Positions 33,861 to 46,644 are shown, counted from the stretch's first letter. The stretch is DNA of 64,000 nucleotides from Zea mays (GCF_902167145.1 NC_050101.1:134570990-134634989); one strand, 5' to 3'. Numbers and translations are program-made. Notes: a model not told the origin generated them from the sequence alone.

Positions 33861-33952
33861 GTGAAAAACTGATCCCTATCACTACAGATTTTCTTTTATA
33901 GACGTCTGGATCTGATCCGGCTCGACCGGATTGAAGCTCAGGCCTCCTAATA

Positions 33953-33955
<3 letters not shown>

Positions 33956-34018
<63 letters not shown>
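33956..34018. repeat. (AT)n microsatellite
   Basis: Uninterrupted alternating T-A for about 63 bp. Confidence 0.97.
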
Positions 34019-34021
<3 letters not shown>

Positions 34022-36321
34022 GGTCATCTTGTCTGACCTTGATTTGGTTTTGCGTTCCATTATCGAAAAAAAGATATGATGTGATGGACATGGCACCGGC
34101 ACGGATCAGTAACGGGAATATCCGACCCTCTGGACTGGATGCGCGGAGGCCTCGCTCTTGCGTCTGCATCTCGAAAGGACACGGCCGGCGCGCGCGTCAA
34201 CGTCTGCTCTCTCTGGCTCACGCACGTCCGTCCGATCGATGACGCCACAGTTCACTCACACGCCTAGCTAGTGACAAGACAGCGTCACGTGGGGCGCGAG
34301 AACGGATGCGATCGAGAGAGAGAGCGCGCGGATGCATGGCAAGCGACGACGATGACGGATGACCCCGGCCGGCCGTATGCTTGACCGGCACAGGCACGCG
34401 CGGCCGGGCCGGGCCCCGAGCTATTAGCTTATAGCTAGTGCCAGCGCGGCAGGTCTTCGCCGCGTAGCATGGCATAGGCACGTACACGCTAGCATCCACG
34501 GAGCAGTGACCGATCGCCCACGGCAAATGGTCGATTGACATATATACCAGGCCGGCGTATTCACGGGGGGGACACGGCCGTGGGGTTCATCGTATACATC
34601 CGTGCAGGGTGCCGTCGGGTACGTGCACATGGATGCCCGAACCAACGGATCTGCCGCTGCAATGGACGACGCATGAGTCTCGTACGCCTTGGCCCATGCG
34701 ATGGCATCGCCTAAATTACTGCTACTAGGTTCGAGTGCATTTTTTTACTGTACGTTATGAGCATATGTATTGAATTGTCTAATTTATATATAAAAAACTA
34801 ATACAATGCCCCTGCGTTGCCAATTATTGCAAAAACTGTTACAACATGCGAAGAACTAGTGGCAAATCAGTATGATGGCCGCCCCTGCGTTTTAAATGCA
34901 CAAGAGGTAAATTCAAATTAGCAATCCTGCTCATGAGGAAGGTACCTGTCTGTCTTCGTATAAAACGAGCAATCCACTTCACCTTGTAACATGGGAGAAA
35001 ATGTGCTGAGCAATACAAGCTATTCAGGTACAGTGAATGCTATAGTACTACACTAAAGCGATCCATGATGATACAGTAGTAGCAGAGTAGGAGGCATACT
35101 TTGGTAGATAGATTTTTCTAAGAAATAGGAGTTACCCAGAGATAACAATCTTTATCCATAAAAAATCTCTTATACCCCAAGTAAGCTTAGGTCAGACTTT
35201 TAACTTTACATTTTTTCCATATATTTTGCAACATATATATTGATAAGGTTTCCAAATAAAATATGTGGATAAAACAGAAATTTACTGTATCTAGTGTTGT
35301 AGCAATTAAAAGAAGATAACTGAAGTTTACTGCTCTAGCTAAACAACCATTTGGTAACGTACGGGTCTTATAGGAAGCCCTTTGCATTATGTGCCTCGAC
35401 CGGGGCAGTTGGTGCATATGTGTCTTCGCTAGAACAGAATCATCTGCCCCACTAATGTTTCCTTTGCAATCAAAGGTGGTGTCTTAATATCTTCTGGTTT
35501 TGGATGATTGAACTTGCAAGTGGCACCAAATTTACATCTGCATCTTACCGAACAAACGGGTTCAAAGTATGCATTCATACTGTTGCTGATAAAGAAAAAT
35601 GGAAATATGCATTACATCTAGAGGTACTTTGAGTAAGGAATATGTAAGATTCAACTTTGCAAACAGGGGAGCCAAAAAGGCAACTTGTTGATTTTTGCAA
35701 CGACTAATAGTAATAGAGCTAGCTGTCTGGAACCATGAAGTTCCCGTGATTGTATTTTGCAACGACAAATAAAAACGATTTCTCCCAAGTTTAGTACAGC
35801 GCTACATCACTCAATATCCAATGTGGTGCTCTACATCACTAACGGGCCGCAGCCGCATGATTTCAGAAAAAAAAGGTATCAGCGAAAAGTATCTAAAATA
35901 ATCAGAGATGATTTACATATAATTATAGTCATCATCTAGGTGGTTCTTTTATGTTCTTTACTTATGAACCAAGATCAAAATTAACATAGAATGGTATATA
36001 TCAGAAACGGATGTATCTAGTTTAGTTTGTGCAGGATGATCGAGTAATTTGCTATGTTGTATTCGACAGGGGATTGACAATCGACTAACCTACCAGAAAA
36101 TCAGGCGCACCAATCTCAGTGCAGCGTGATGGGGGAGGATGATGGTGGCACCAATCGAAGAGGCTGTGGTAGGTGAGGAGTGCTAAGACGAACATGCCTT
36201 CGTCGATGGCCACCATTGAAAGCAACACCATACACGTGTTGACACTAGTACACTTAAACTCTATAGCGGAGGTTGTAAATCTACTTTTACTGGCGTTTTT
36301 CATAACCACCAATATTAGGAG
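34019..36321. other. Low-copy-looking intergenic DNA, no gene recognised
   Basis: 34080-34740 is GC-rich and non-repetitive. It holds a CACGTG G-box at 34286-34291, a GAGAGAGAGAG run at about 34312 and TATATA at 34539. This looks more promoter-like than the surrounding transposons, but no open frame follows. 34760-36321 is AT-rich with only short frames. I find no domain, tRNA or LTR end. Confidence 0.4.
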
Positions 36322-36940
36322 TGTCGGGGTGATAATTAGGGATACCCAAATTGCCCCCTAACAAAAGCATTCAGAGACATAAGGACTAAACTCCCGAGGG
36401 GTAACAACTGATCCACCTATAAAAGCCGAGACATCCCCCGAGCATCTCCAACCTCGAGCGGCGCTCCGCCTCGCCCGAGGACGACACCACTCACTCTGTC
36501 CCGCCCGAGGTCGCCTCGCCCGAGGTCACCTCAGCGGCTCAGCACAGTCCGTCTCGTCCGAGCCGGCCTCGTGCAGATAAGACAAGGGCGCTCGAAAACA
36601 GACATGGGACAGACACATTTAATGTGTGTGCCAAACCGCGCCGTGGCAGCGATCACGTCTAAGTGTAGCAGTATGATTACACCTATACTAAACAATGCGC
36701 GCACGCCGCTTGTCACCCTCCGATGGGATGCCTAAATACGACAAGCCGAGCGGACGAGTCTTCGGGCGCTCCGCCACGCCCGACCCAAGCTCAGCCCTCG
36801 GACAAGCTCTCTGCCTCGCGCGAGCTCGGTCTCGGCCAACAACCACGCCACGAGTCCCGCAGCAGTCACTCCGCCCGACTGTAGCGCACGTTGAGAGATG
36901 GCTCGGCTAGCGACTCGGGAAGACTTCTGCATCGACCAAA
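36322..36940 (+). mobile_element. Gypsy LTR fragment (Cinful/Zeon-like start)
   Basis: Begins TGTCGGGGTGATAATTAGGG and is rich in CGCCCGAGG and CTCGGCC words, as in Tat-lineage LTRs whose start is TGTCGGGGA. CCTATAAAAGCC at about 36417 could be its TATA region. The 3' end is not clean and fades near 36940; no partner LTR or pol is present. Confidence 0.55.
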
Positions 36941-38419
36941 CAAAGACTCTTATCTTGATGAGTGCTGCAAAGATGAATGGATATGCACTTCTTTATCGGT
37001 TAGCTAACAGCAGTACCAGTATGAAGTACTATGAAACAAATTCCAAACCAATTTCCTACTCCCAAACAGTAGCAGCACTACGAAACGAATCCACTAGCAG
37101 TACCGGTATGAAGAAAATGACAATGTGTTCATCGGAGAAATTAGCTACCAGCTGTCCAACTTCAGAAATTAGCTACCAGCTAGTTAACTGTTTCATGTCA
37201 TGTACAAACTGAACTACTGAAGACTGAAAACAAGCATATACTGAAGACTGAAAGCACAGTGCATAAACTGAAGACTGAAAACATAGTGCATTCAGATCTG
37301 CAGAACAACATTTTTACTATCTAAGATGCAGATGCATGCAACAGCTCACCATACCATACATATCAAGCAAATTCTGCAGAACTGCAAAACTGTTGTACTG
37401 TTTCAGTTAAAAGAGAAACTGAAGTACTATTTCAAATCAATAAAACTGCAATACTATTTTTGAATTAAAAAAGAAATGCACAGCACAAATAAACAACATA
37501 GCTCGACTTGTCGTGCAGAAACAAGTAATCTGCAGCTAGATAAAAATAGGGAGACTATATTGTAGGAAAAATTAAAGGCTTACAGAAGCAACAACCATAC
37601 AAAGACACAACAAGGTATGGAACTAGGAGAAACAACACCTGGAAAGAACATCTCTTCCTGAAAGATACTAATGATGAGAAACCACCACTTCTACAGATGG
37701 TCACTGATTATGGTGGTCTCCATTTCATGTATGCAATAAAAAATAATTCTACCTGTTTCACAGATGTGTAAGTTGGTGCTGGTGTTCTAAGATGCAGTTT
37801 GCTTATGCTGGAGGTCAGCTCTCCGCTCTTTTCATGCGGCGTGTTGCTTACTCCAATGTTTGTAATGACTGTATCCTTATAAATGCTTCCAGTTTTGATA
37901 TCACATAAGCCTTTTGATTTATCTATTGACTATCAACTACCGTGACTATGCCCTTGACTAATAAACTAGTTATCGTAGGCTGGAGAACATCATCCATTCG
38001 TCGTCAACACGAGCTTCCTGAGGTAATATAATCAATATAACTCATTTTGGTATTTAAGCTGCGCTCCTGAATCTGAAAATTCGTGTGCATCAGCCCCAAA
38101 GTTATATAAACAAGACATACCATATTTTTGCATACCAACAAAGACATTCAGGTTGGTATGACAGAGCTCAATGAGACGAAAGGAACAGTGAACGCGCTTC
38201 ATCAGCACTTTAGCTCGGTCCTCACTCTAGCTTTTACACATGCACACAGACAGACAGAGACAGGCGACTCGCTGGTGCCAAATTGGAGTACGGGCAAGGT
38301 TGAGCCGACGGCAGGGTTGAGCAGATCAACCAAGGTTGGGAGAGGGTCGCAGATCCTTGCAGCGGCAGTAGCAACCATGCCGCCCAGCCTCTTCTCCTCG
38401 ACCTCGCCAGCGTTCATCT
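36941..38419. other. AT-rich intergenic DNA, no gene recognised
   Basis: Short local repeats only: AGCAGTACCxGTATGAAG at about 37011 and 37095, and three copies of ACTGAAGACTGAAA at 37211-37285. The segment 38128-38419 is open in frame with the Tat remnant after it, but its sequence (MPPSLFSSTSPAF and upstream) is unlike the other Tat antisense genes, so I treat the join at about 38420 as a truncation breakpoint. Confidence 0.4.
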
Positions 38420-39718
38420 CTGCCCGAGAACTGAAGTATCCGAAAGGGGCCCTAGTGTTCAATGGCACAAATGAAGATAACTTCTTGTATTGCCTCCCAG
38501 ACAATAAAGAATTATTTGTCTGCTGGGAGATGGCCAGAAGTATGGGGTTTCCGGGCCTCTGCGCCATGACGAAGGACGATCTTGCGGATAGCCTTGCATA
38601 TAACAGTCTGAAGGTACAAAAATTGTATATTTGGAAGCCTATGAATTTTGAATTATTCTTTTGTTCTTATATGAACTCGTTCATTCTTTTTATATAGGGT
38701 TTAATACTTAGCAACGCCTTAAGGGCGCAAAAGAATGCCGAAGATGAGAGTTGCACTATCGCTCTCAACAACCTTCGAACAGAGGTTATTAAGCTGAGGA
38801 ACGAAGCTTTGGAAAAACACAAAATTCTACTTACATTGGTAGACAAAGTAAAGGGGATGAAGCTAACTACAAGACCCAATCTGAAATCCAAAGGACGAGA
38901 TTGAAAACCTCCAAAAACAACTGGCCGAAGCCAAATTGAAATGCGCTATTGCCGAAGCTGACCGAGATGCCAGTGATTACTGGAAAAATTATTGGGAGAA
39001 AACAATCGCAGAGCTTCGCTCATCGAAAGAAAGATGTTTTGAAAAATCTGTGGAATGTGTGAAGAAGATAAAAACTAGCTTCACCAACGTTGGCGCATAT
39101 TCAAGCGAAGATAACTTCGTACGGGGCGACCCCGAAGGCCCAATTAAGTGGATCAGTAGCGAAGTCGAAGCTTTTGAGGAAATTTTGAGTGACCGTGGGG
39201 ACGTCTGTGCCTTCTCTGGTGCGAGGGGAATTGCAGCTATTTTGGAGAAGTCAGGTTGTGAGCATGTTAAAACCTTAGCTCAGGTCGAAGCTGCCCTCTG
39301 CATTGACGACACGAAGGACCCCTCGGCCGAAGCAAGCTTAATAGGTGGAAAAATTTTCACTGACATATGGGAAAATGGCGGCCGAGGAATGACCCATGAA
39401 ATAATAAAGAAAAACGAAAAAGATATTTATGACACTCGAGAGTCAATAAAAGCAGCTGAAAAGGCTATGGAGCTTGAGAGACGAATATGTATTACTTAAT
39501 GGTTTTTAACTTTGTTGTTTATTTTTGTGACTTCGAACTGATTTACGTTTTTTACCATAGCTGAACTATCTCCTCCCCCAGAGCCTTTCGAGTCACTGGC
39601 CGACCCAGAGGCAAAGGAATCAACAGAAATTATTAAGATGGCCAACACTATTGTAGACGAAGTCGTTACCCAACTGCTGACCGAAGATGCAGATAAAGTT
39701 TTGAAAGAAGAAGAATAA
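38420..39718 (+). pseudogene. Antisense gene remnant of element A, three exons
   Basis: Exon a ends at 38613 (..SLAYNSLK), exon b is 38698-39488, exon c is 39561-39718 with TAA at 39716-39718. Introns 38614-38697 and 39489-39560 have GT..AG ends and keep phase. Exon a (KGALVFNGTNEDNFLYCLP, MGFPGLCAMTKDDL) aligns by eye with GALLFGGVDDEKLG...IGFPKLEA in element C. Exon b is coiled coil followed by GDPEGPIKWISSEVEAFEE and RGIAAILEKSGCEHVK, parallel to the C-terminal domain in B and C. There is one frameshift near 38860 at GGGG. The N-terminal half is missing. Function unknown. Confidence 0.7.
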
Positions 39719-40200
39719 CTATTGTGAAAACATTGCTAGAATATCAATGTAACATTTGCTGGACAGTACTTGTAATATTTGGTGCTCATGGGTTTTGAAT
39801 GTAATATATGAATGGTTTTGTAATTCATTTCTTTGCGATGCATGAAACTTTTATGTACATACCATTTTTGAGCTTTCGGCGAAAAAATACCTTTCTTTCT
39901 TTTCATGCTTCGTAAATAAGAGCTTTTATGCTTCGTAAAGAATCCTCCAAGCGTCGCAAAAACATTAATGCTTCGTCAACAATAGATTTTTTCCTCCACA
40001 TTAGAGCTGATGAAGCTGTACTTCTTCAAAACTTATTTGGTGCCTTAGCACAATTTCACTTTTTCAAAGCATTCTTCAAAGATCAACATTGTATCCCCTT
40101 CTTGTGTCGTTGATGCAATATGATGTATGATGTTATGTTATGTGAAATGATGTGATGTTGCTATGCTATGCGAAATGATATTTGTGCCGAAGACACACAC
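39719..40200 (+). other. 3' flank of the element A antisense gene
   Basis: AT-rich with AATGTAATATATGAATGG near 39800, a plausible plant polyadenylation region. No coding. Confidence 0.45.
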
Positions 40201-40239
40201 TCACACCCCCATAGCGGAATACACAATCTCTTTGCCGTT

Positions 40240-40580
40240 TATTTTTCGGCTTCACCGCTTTTTTTTCGGTGTATCAGCGCTGACTTTTCGCTGTAAGTTC
40301 TGCATTCCCTTAGGAACGTCTTTTGAACTTCTTCGCCTTCTATTTCGGCGGTATTCGCGTTGACTTTTCGCGCTTCGCCTTATATTTCGGCGGTATTTGG
40401 CTCTGCATTCCCTTTGGAACGACTTTTGAGCAGAAAACTTACACTGCGCTCCCTTAGGAACGACTTTTTGTAGCTTCGGCAAACTTACACTGCATTCCTT
40501 AGAACGACTTTTGTAGCTTCGGCAAACTTAAGTTGCGTTCCTTAGAATGACTTTTGTAGCTTCGGCGACTTTTTGAACTT
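40240..40580. repeat. Repeat zone of element A between the antisense gene and the gag/pol side
   Basis: Words AGGAACGACTTTTGAGCAG, AACTTACACTGC and GTAGCTTCGGCAAACTTA recur several times, with paired TATTTCGGCGGTATT blocks. The same words occur in B (46840-47115, inverted) and C (62215-62500), always at this place in the element. Confidence 0.75.
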
Positions 40581-40736
40581 CGTGAGTCTGTGGAGAAGAT
40601 ATATTTTACTTATGGCAAGAACGAAGCTATTACAAGAAATTGAGAATGACAAAAGAACTAAGTTTTCAATAAGTGTTCCTTATTAAAAAAGAAAATGACA
40701 ACGAATGTAAAAACTGTTTCAGGGGTAGGATATCTC

Positions 40737-42240
40737 TTAGTAGATATGCTTCGATTCTGGCACAGTACTGTTGACTGTGCGAGCTTCGAACTCCTCCCTG
40801 AAATCTCGCTGCTGATGGGTGTATTGGCTCCCTTCTGGCTGCTGGCCTCGTGAATATGCAGGTTGTAGTGGTGGCGGAGGTGGAGGTTGTGGCCAGGATG
40901 CCTGTAGCTGACTAGCCGAAGCAACAGACGCTGTAGGATGGTTACCCACATACTCTGGTATGTAGGGTGAGTGATACGAAGCAGTATGCATGACCTGCTT
41001 TGGCTGGTTCTGCTGAGCTACGACTTCTGCTATTTCCTTTTGTTTTTGAATGGTGACATGGCACATCCTTGTAGTATGGCCCTTGTCCTCACCACAGAAT
41101 AAGCAATAAATTTTCCTAGGTTGATCCCCAAACCTTCCTACAAAGCTCCTAGCGCCTCTGCCTCTTGGAGCTGGCGGCCGAAGATAGCTTTGTTGCTGCC
41201 CCGAAGCTTGCGAGGAATATTGTGGCCTTTGTTGTTGACTTCCTCTGTCGTCACTATGGGTGGAGTGGATTGACCTGACATGCCTTGGGTGGATTCTCCC
41301 TCCGAAGCCCCTGGTCATCTTAGAGAACTTGTAGGCTTCCTCCCTTCTTTGACGAAAGTCATTGTCAGCGCGGATGTATTCATCCATCTTTTGAAGCAGC
41401 TTCTCCAAAGTCTGTGGAGGCCTTCTAGCAAAATACTGGGCAGTAGGTCCTGGACGAAGCCCCTTGATCATGGCCTCAATGACAATTTCATTGGGCACTG
41501 TAGGCGCTTGTGCTCTCAGACGCAAGAACCTTCAGACGTATGCCTAGAGATACTCCTCACGATCTTGCATGCATTGAAACAGAGCCTGAGCTAGAACTGG
41601 CTTCGTCTGAAAGCCCGGGAAACTTGTCACCAGCATGTCCTTGAGCTTCTGCTATGAAGTGATAGTCCCTGGCCGAAGAGAAGAATACCACGTTTGAGAC
41701 ACATTCTTAACTGCCATGACGAAGGACTTAGCCATGACAGCTGCATTGCCTCCATATGAAGATATAGGTCTGAATGCCCATCATACATTGGAAGCTGAGG
41801 TGGCTTGTATGATGCCATGGGATAGCTTGTAGTTCTGCTGCCAAGGGAGAAGCATCATCAAAAGTAAAGGTATCATGATTAAAATCATCATACCATCCAT
41901 CATCGTTGAACAAGCCCTCTTGATGAAGCTCCCTGTGTTGAGGCCTTCGATCTTGCTCGTCTTAAGCAAGGTGACGTACTTCTTCAGTGGCTTCGTCAAT
42001 CTGCCTTTGAAGGTCAGCTAGTCGGGCCATCTTCTCCTTCTTCTTTTGCACTTGCTGATGAAGCATCTCTATGTTTCTGATTTCTTGGTCCAACTCGTCC
42101 TCCTGGGGTGTTGGACTAGTGGCCTTCCCCTTCTGGCTTCGAGCCTCTCGAAGAGAAAGGGTCTCTTGATTTGGGTCCAGTGGCTGCAGAGCGGTAGCCC
42201 CTAGCGCTGAAACTTTCTTCGGTGGCATGACGAAGGTCAA
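40737..42240 (-). pseudogene. gag: Element A gag (degenerate)
   Basis: Minus strand. It starts at MPPKKVSALG (ATG at about 42228), followed by a Lys/Glu/Gln coiled coil (42120-41970). The frame is broken, then SYKPPQLPMYDGHSD (about 41810) and a Gag capsid stretch (IKGLRPGPTAQYFARR, MDEYIRADNDFRQRREE, 41480-41340). It ends with a zinc-finger-like CLFCGEDKGHTTRMC (about 41110) and a Gln/Pro-rich tail. Several frame changes and stops between 41960 and 41525 make it non-functional. No protease or RT follows, so pol has been deleted. Confidence 0.8.
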
Positions 42241-42287
42241 TGCTTGCCGAAGGTGGTCGAAAAGAGTTCACCAGAGGTGGGCGCCAA

Positions 42288-42956
42288 TGTTGTGGACTTG
42301 TTCTCAAATACTATGAATTAAGAACAAGGCAACATAAAATGTTAAATATTAACGCCCTTTGTCCTCCGAAACATTATTTCCCTTAGGATATAATGATCTT
42401 CAGACGAAGGTCGTGAAAGGCATACCTTCGAACATCGAAGGTATGAAGGTAATAAAAAGAAGTGTGCAAAATACAAAAGATAACATAAACAGTCATACAA
42501 CATTATCAACTCATCCTCATTATATTATCAAGAGAAAATAAAAACAATATTGAATTACACTTGATACCTTCGACTTGATAGACAGCAAAGGTACGAGCAT
42601 GATGCAAAAGCAAATGTCAAGTCAGCATGAACAGTACGGGAGCACTGTTCATCTATTTATAGGCACGGGACGCAGCCCATGTAAAATTACACCCATGCCG
42701 TTTACATTTGCTAATGACTCTATAGTGATCCATCGAGGTCTAAATAGTCTTTTCCCTTTTAAGTCGGTTCCCTTTTCTGCTATCATGCCGAAGCTTCCTT
42801 GTGCATAGCTTCGACTCTGTGTCAACCTTCGTATTCTTTGTGCTTCTCACACTATGGTTCTGATCCGAGTCCGAAGGTACCTGTTCATGTATTATACTCC
42901 AGAAATATTGTTAAATCATGTTTTTGAGGACCTTCGGAAGACGAAGGCCCCCAACA
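42288..42956 (-). repeat. Element A 5' LTR
   Basis: 669 bp; on the plus strand it reads TGTTGTGGACTTG...GGCCCCCAACA. The left side is followed by the primer site (minus strand TTGGCGCCCACCTC). TATA box on the minus strand at 42654-42661. It resembles the LTRs of B (50990-51584) and C (57757-58367) but is more diverged. Confidence 0.85.
42654..42661 (-). promoter_or_regulatory. TATA box of the element A LTR
   Basis: TATAAATA on the minus strand within CCTATAAATAGATGAAC; the same context occurs in the B LTR. Confidence 0.75.
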
Positions 42957-45900
42957 AAGGGTTTTCTGGTCCATAATGTTCTGGTTGATACAGGCAGTGC
43001 AGCGGACATCATATTTGCCAAGGCCTTCAGACAGATGCAAGAGCCAGAAGACAAGATTCATGATGCTACACATCCTCTTTGTGGCTTCGGAGGAAGGCAA
43101 ATTGCAGCACTCGGTAAAATCACGATGCCAGTGACCTTCGGCTTCGTCCACAACACAAGGACTGAACAGGTTGTGTTTGACATTGTTGATATGGAATACC
43201 CTTACAATGCGATCATTGGTCGTGGGACACTCAATGCTTTCGAAGCAATACTTCATCCAGCATATCTATGCATGAAGATACTTCGGAACAAGGGCCCATT
43301 GCTGTTCATGGGAGTCAGGAAGCTGCTAGAAAAGCCGAAGGAAACTGGACAGACTCAAAAGCGATCCATAATATAGATGGAGCCGAAGCTTGTGAACAAT
43401 ACAAGTATAGAAGAGAGAAGGCTGCTTCGGCTGATCAGCCGATACCCATGCTTCTATGTGAAGACATAGCAGAGCAGAAGGTACTGCTGGGTCTCAACTA
43501 TCTAAAGAGCAGGAGAAAACTTTGATAAGGTTTTTATTCAACAACAAAGATGTTTTTGCTTGGTCGGCCAACGATCTCTGTGGTGTCAACAGAGACATCA
43601 TTGAACATTCACTCAATGTCGACCCATCCTTCAGGCCAAGAAAGCAAAGGCTTCGGAAAATGTCTTATGATAAAGCCGAAGGTGCTCGGAATGAAGTAAA
43701 AAGACTTCTCAGTGCTGGTGTTATCAGAGAGGTAAAATATCTAGAGTGGCTAGCAAATACTGTTATGGTGAAGAAGGCTAATGGCAAATGGAGAATGTGT
43801 ATTGACTTCACGGATCTCAACAAGGCCTGTCCAAAGGACGAATTTCTATTACCAAGAATAGACTCTCTTGTAGATGCAGCAGCTTCTTCAGAACTTATGA
43901 GTCTGCTGGATTGCTACTCAGGATGTCATCAAATATGGATGAAGAAGGAGGATGAGCCAAAGACTAGCTTCATAACTCCCAGTGGTACCTATTGTTATCT
44001 TCGAATGCCTGAGGGGCTCAAGAACGCTGGAGGAAGCTTTAGCAGAATGACAACCAAGATCATTCATTCTCAGATAGGCAGAAATGTGCTAACATACGTT
44101 GATGATATCATAGTAAAAAGCACGAAGCAAGAAAATCACATCACTGATCTGCAAGAAACATTTGCTAATTTTAGGCAAGCTGGCCTGAAATTAAATCCAG
44201 AAAAATGTGTCTTTGGAGTGAAGAAGGGTAAGTTCCTTGGCTGTCTAGTTTCAACGAAGGGGATTGAAGCTAACCCAAGCAAAATCGAAACTATCCTTCG
44301 GATGGAGCCGCCAAGCACAAAGAAGGGGGCCCAACGGTTGGCAGGAAGACTGGCATCATTGAATAGATTCGTATCTAGATCAGCAGAAAGAAACTTGCCA
44401 TTCTTTGAAATACTAAAGTCGACCGAAGTTTTTCAATGGGGCCCAGCTCAACAGAAAGCCTTCGAAGAGCTGAAGCAATACTTGATTGATCTAACAACAT
44501 TAACTCCACCTACGCCAGGGGCTCCATTACTATTATATGTGGCAGCTTCGCACTCTGTAGTGAGTGTGGCGCTTGTACAGGAGAAGCTTGAAGGACAAAT
44601 TAAAAAGCAAGCCCTAGTATACTTTGTCTCCGAAGTTCTGAGTTTATTAAAGAAAAACTATACAGAATTGGAGAAGGTGTTGTATGCTGTCTTAATGGCC
44701 TCTAGGAAGCTTCAGTATTATTTTCAAGCATACCACATAATTGTTCCTTCATCATAGCCTCTGAAGGATATTATGAGGAACATAGAAGCTACTGGAAGGA
44801 TTGGAAAGTGGGTTGCGGAGCTTAACGAATTCAATATTGACTATGTGCATAGATCCTCAATTCAGTCCCAAGCGTTAGCAGACTTCATCGCTGACTGGAC
44901 GCCAGGGGCTCAGGAAGAAGAAGCAAATAAAGATGCCGAAGCTTGGACAGTGTTCTGCGACGGTTCCTGGGGAACCTTCGGTGCAGGTGCGGCTGCTGTC
45001 CTAGTGGCACCTTCCAAAGTCAGAACATGCTATGCAACAAGGCTTGATTTCAGTTGTACAAATAATATTGCTGAATACGAAGCTTTACTTTTGGGACTTC
45101 GAAAGTTAAAGGCAATGGGGATAAGAAGGGCAGTCCTTAAAACCGACTCTCAAGTTATTTCTGGTCATGTTGACAAAAGTTGCAAGGCAAGAGATCTGAA
45201 GCTTGAAAAATACCTGGACACAGTTCGAAGGCTTGAAGCTTCTTTCGAAGGATTTTTTGTTAAGAATATTCCACGAGGAGAAAATGAGCATGCTGATCTG
45301 CTAGCCAAGTCAGCGGCATAGGGGCTTCCTCTACCTTCGGAAGTATTTTTTGAGACAATAAGAGCACCTTCGGTGGAACTTCTCGAAAGAGCAGTGCTCA
45401 CAATATCTCCTATTCATAGTGAAGATTGGAGGACTGAGATTATATCTTTCCTCCAAGGTAACTATCTCTCGGATGATGAGGTTTACAGCAAAAGAATGGA
45501 AGCAAGAACAAGACCATATGTCATAATAGAAGGGGAATTATATAAACATGGAGTTTGTTCCCCACTTCTCAAATGCTTATCCAGAACCGAAGGTATAGAA
45601 CTGATGAAGGAGATACATGCAGGATTATGTGGATCCCATATTGGGTCCAGACCTCTTCTGGGAAGGTTTTCCGACAAGAATTCTATTGGCCGAAGGCAGC
45701 TTTGGACGCAGCAGATTTGGTTCAAAAGTGCGAAAATTGCCAAAAATGTGCAAGAGATCAGAAGCAACCTTCGTCATTGACTCAGCTGATACAACCAACC
45801 TGGCCTTTGCAGAGATGGGGCCTAGATCTACTAGGTCCACTCCCACCAGCGCAGGGCAACTTGAGATATGTCGTGGTGATGGTAGAATATTTTTCTAAGT

Positions 45901-46644
45901 GGATCGAAGCGAAGCCTTTGGCTACAATAACTTCGGCTATAGTCCAAAAATTCTTCTGGCAGAATATAGTTTGTCGATTCGGTGTGCCGAAGGCTATAAC
46001 TGTAGACAATGGAATGCAGTTTGATGCTGAAACTTTCAAAGATTTCTGCGATCAGATCGGCACAAAAATTAATTTTGCATCAGTCAGGCACCCGGAATCA
46101 AATAGACTAGTTGAAAGGGCAAATGGTATTATAATGACGGGAATAATGAAGTTAATCTTCAATCAGCCCAGAGGAAAGTGGCTAGATGAGTTGGTTAAAG
46201 TGGTGTGGAGCCACAATACATCTATATCAAGGTCAACAGGTTTTACACCATTCAAGTTATTGTTTGGTGACGAAGCTATAACCCTCGAAGAGGCTAAAGC
46301 GAGGCTAATAAGAACAGTAGCTTCGGTAGAACGAAGCTAATTATTCTGTGGCAAAGGATACTATAGAAGGGACCAGACTTCAGGCTATGGAAAATATCAA
46401 ATATCAAGCCGAAATAATAAAATGGCGTGATAGAAAGGTTCGGTTGAAAGACATTAAGCCTGGACATTTGGTGCTTCGGAGAGTAGCCGACCCTGACACA
46501 GTAGGCAAGCTTCAGCTGAAGTGGGAATGACCCTTTCTGGTAGTATCTTCGTCAAGACCCGGTTCTTATAGATTAAAGGACATGGACAACAACGACATTC
46601 CTAGATCTTGGAATGCGGATGAGCTTCAACGGTATTATGTATAA
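42957..46644 (+). pseudogene. pol: Element B pol: protease, RT, RNase H, integrase (degenerate)
   Basis: Protease: NVLVDTGSAADIIF at about 42975, inside the truncated start. RT from about 43520: NNKDVFAWSAND, WRMCIDFTDLNKACPKD and catalytic YVDDIIVKS at about 44095. An in-frame TAG at 44755-44757 follows. RNase H: FCDGSWGTFGAGAA (about 44955) and KTDSQVISGHVD. Integrase: zinc region and KCARDQKQ, D in GLDLLGPL, D in ITVDNGMQF, E in RLVERANG. The product ends at about 46644 (RYYV). Frameshifts occur near 43370-43525, 45321-45373, 45660 and 46340, with further stops, so it is a pseudogene. Confidence 0.9.

Larger units (their letters stand above)
38420..42956 (-). mobile_element. Tat-type gypsy element A, minus strand, internally deleted
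   Basis: Reading right to left: 5' LTR (42956-42288), primer site, degenerate gag (42240-40737), no pol, a repeat zone (40580-40200) and an antisense gene remnant (plus strand, 38420-39718). The 3' LTR is missing. GAAGC/CTTCGG-rich composition and the LTR start place it with elements B and C, though its antisense protein is a distinct subfamily. The right end abuts the protease domain of element B. Confidence 0.75.

Noticed and set aside
33502..33864. 120-codon plus-strand frame and overlapping 113-codon minus frame
   Set aside because: Low-complexity GC-rich sequence open on both strands with internal 132-bp duplication; no domain or gene signals.
33875..33900. CACTACAGATTTTC as a CACTA-transposon terminus
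   Set aside because: Only the first bases match; I found no matching inverted end or 3-bp target duplication.
34650..34745. Possible tRNA: GGTTCGAGTGC followed by a T run at 34726-34744
   Set aside because: The B-box-like word is present, but I could not fit an acceptor stem, anticodon arm or A box at proper spacing.
36085..36312. 75-codon minus-strand frame near 36.2 kb
   Set aside because: No domain, no start context or neighbours; frames this long are expected by chance here.
38128..38419. Frame open upstream of the element A antisense remnant (from an ATG at 38128)
   Set aside because: The sequence does not resemble the equivalent region in B or C; it is probably a chance fusion at a truncation point.
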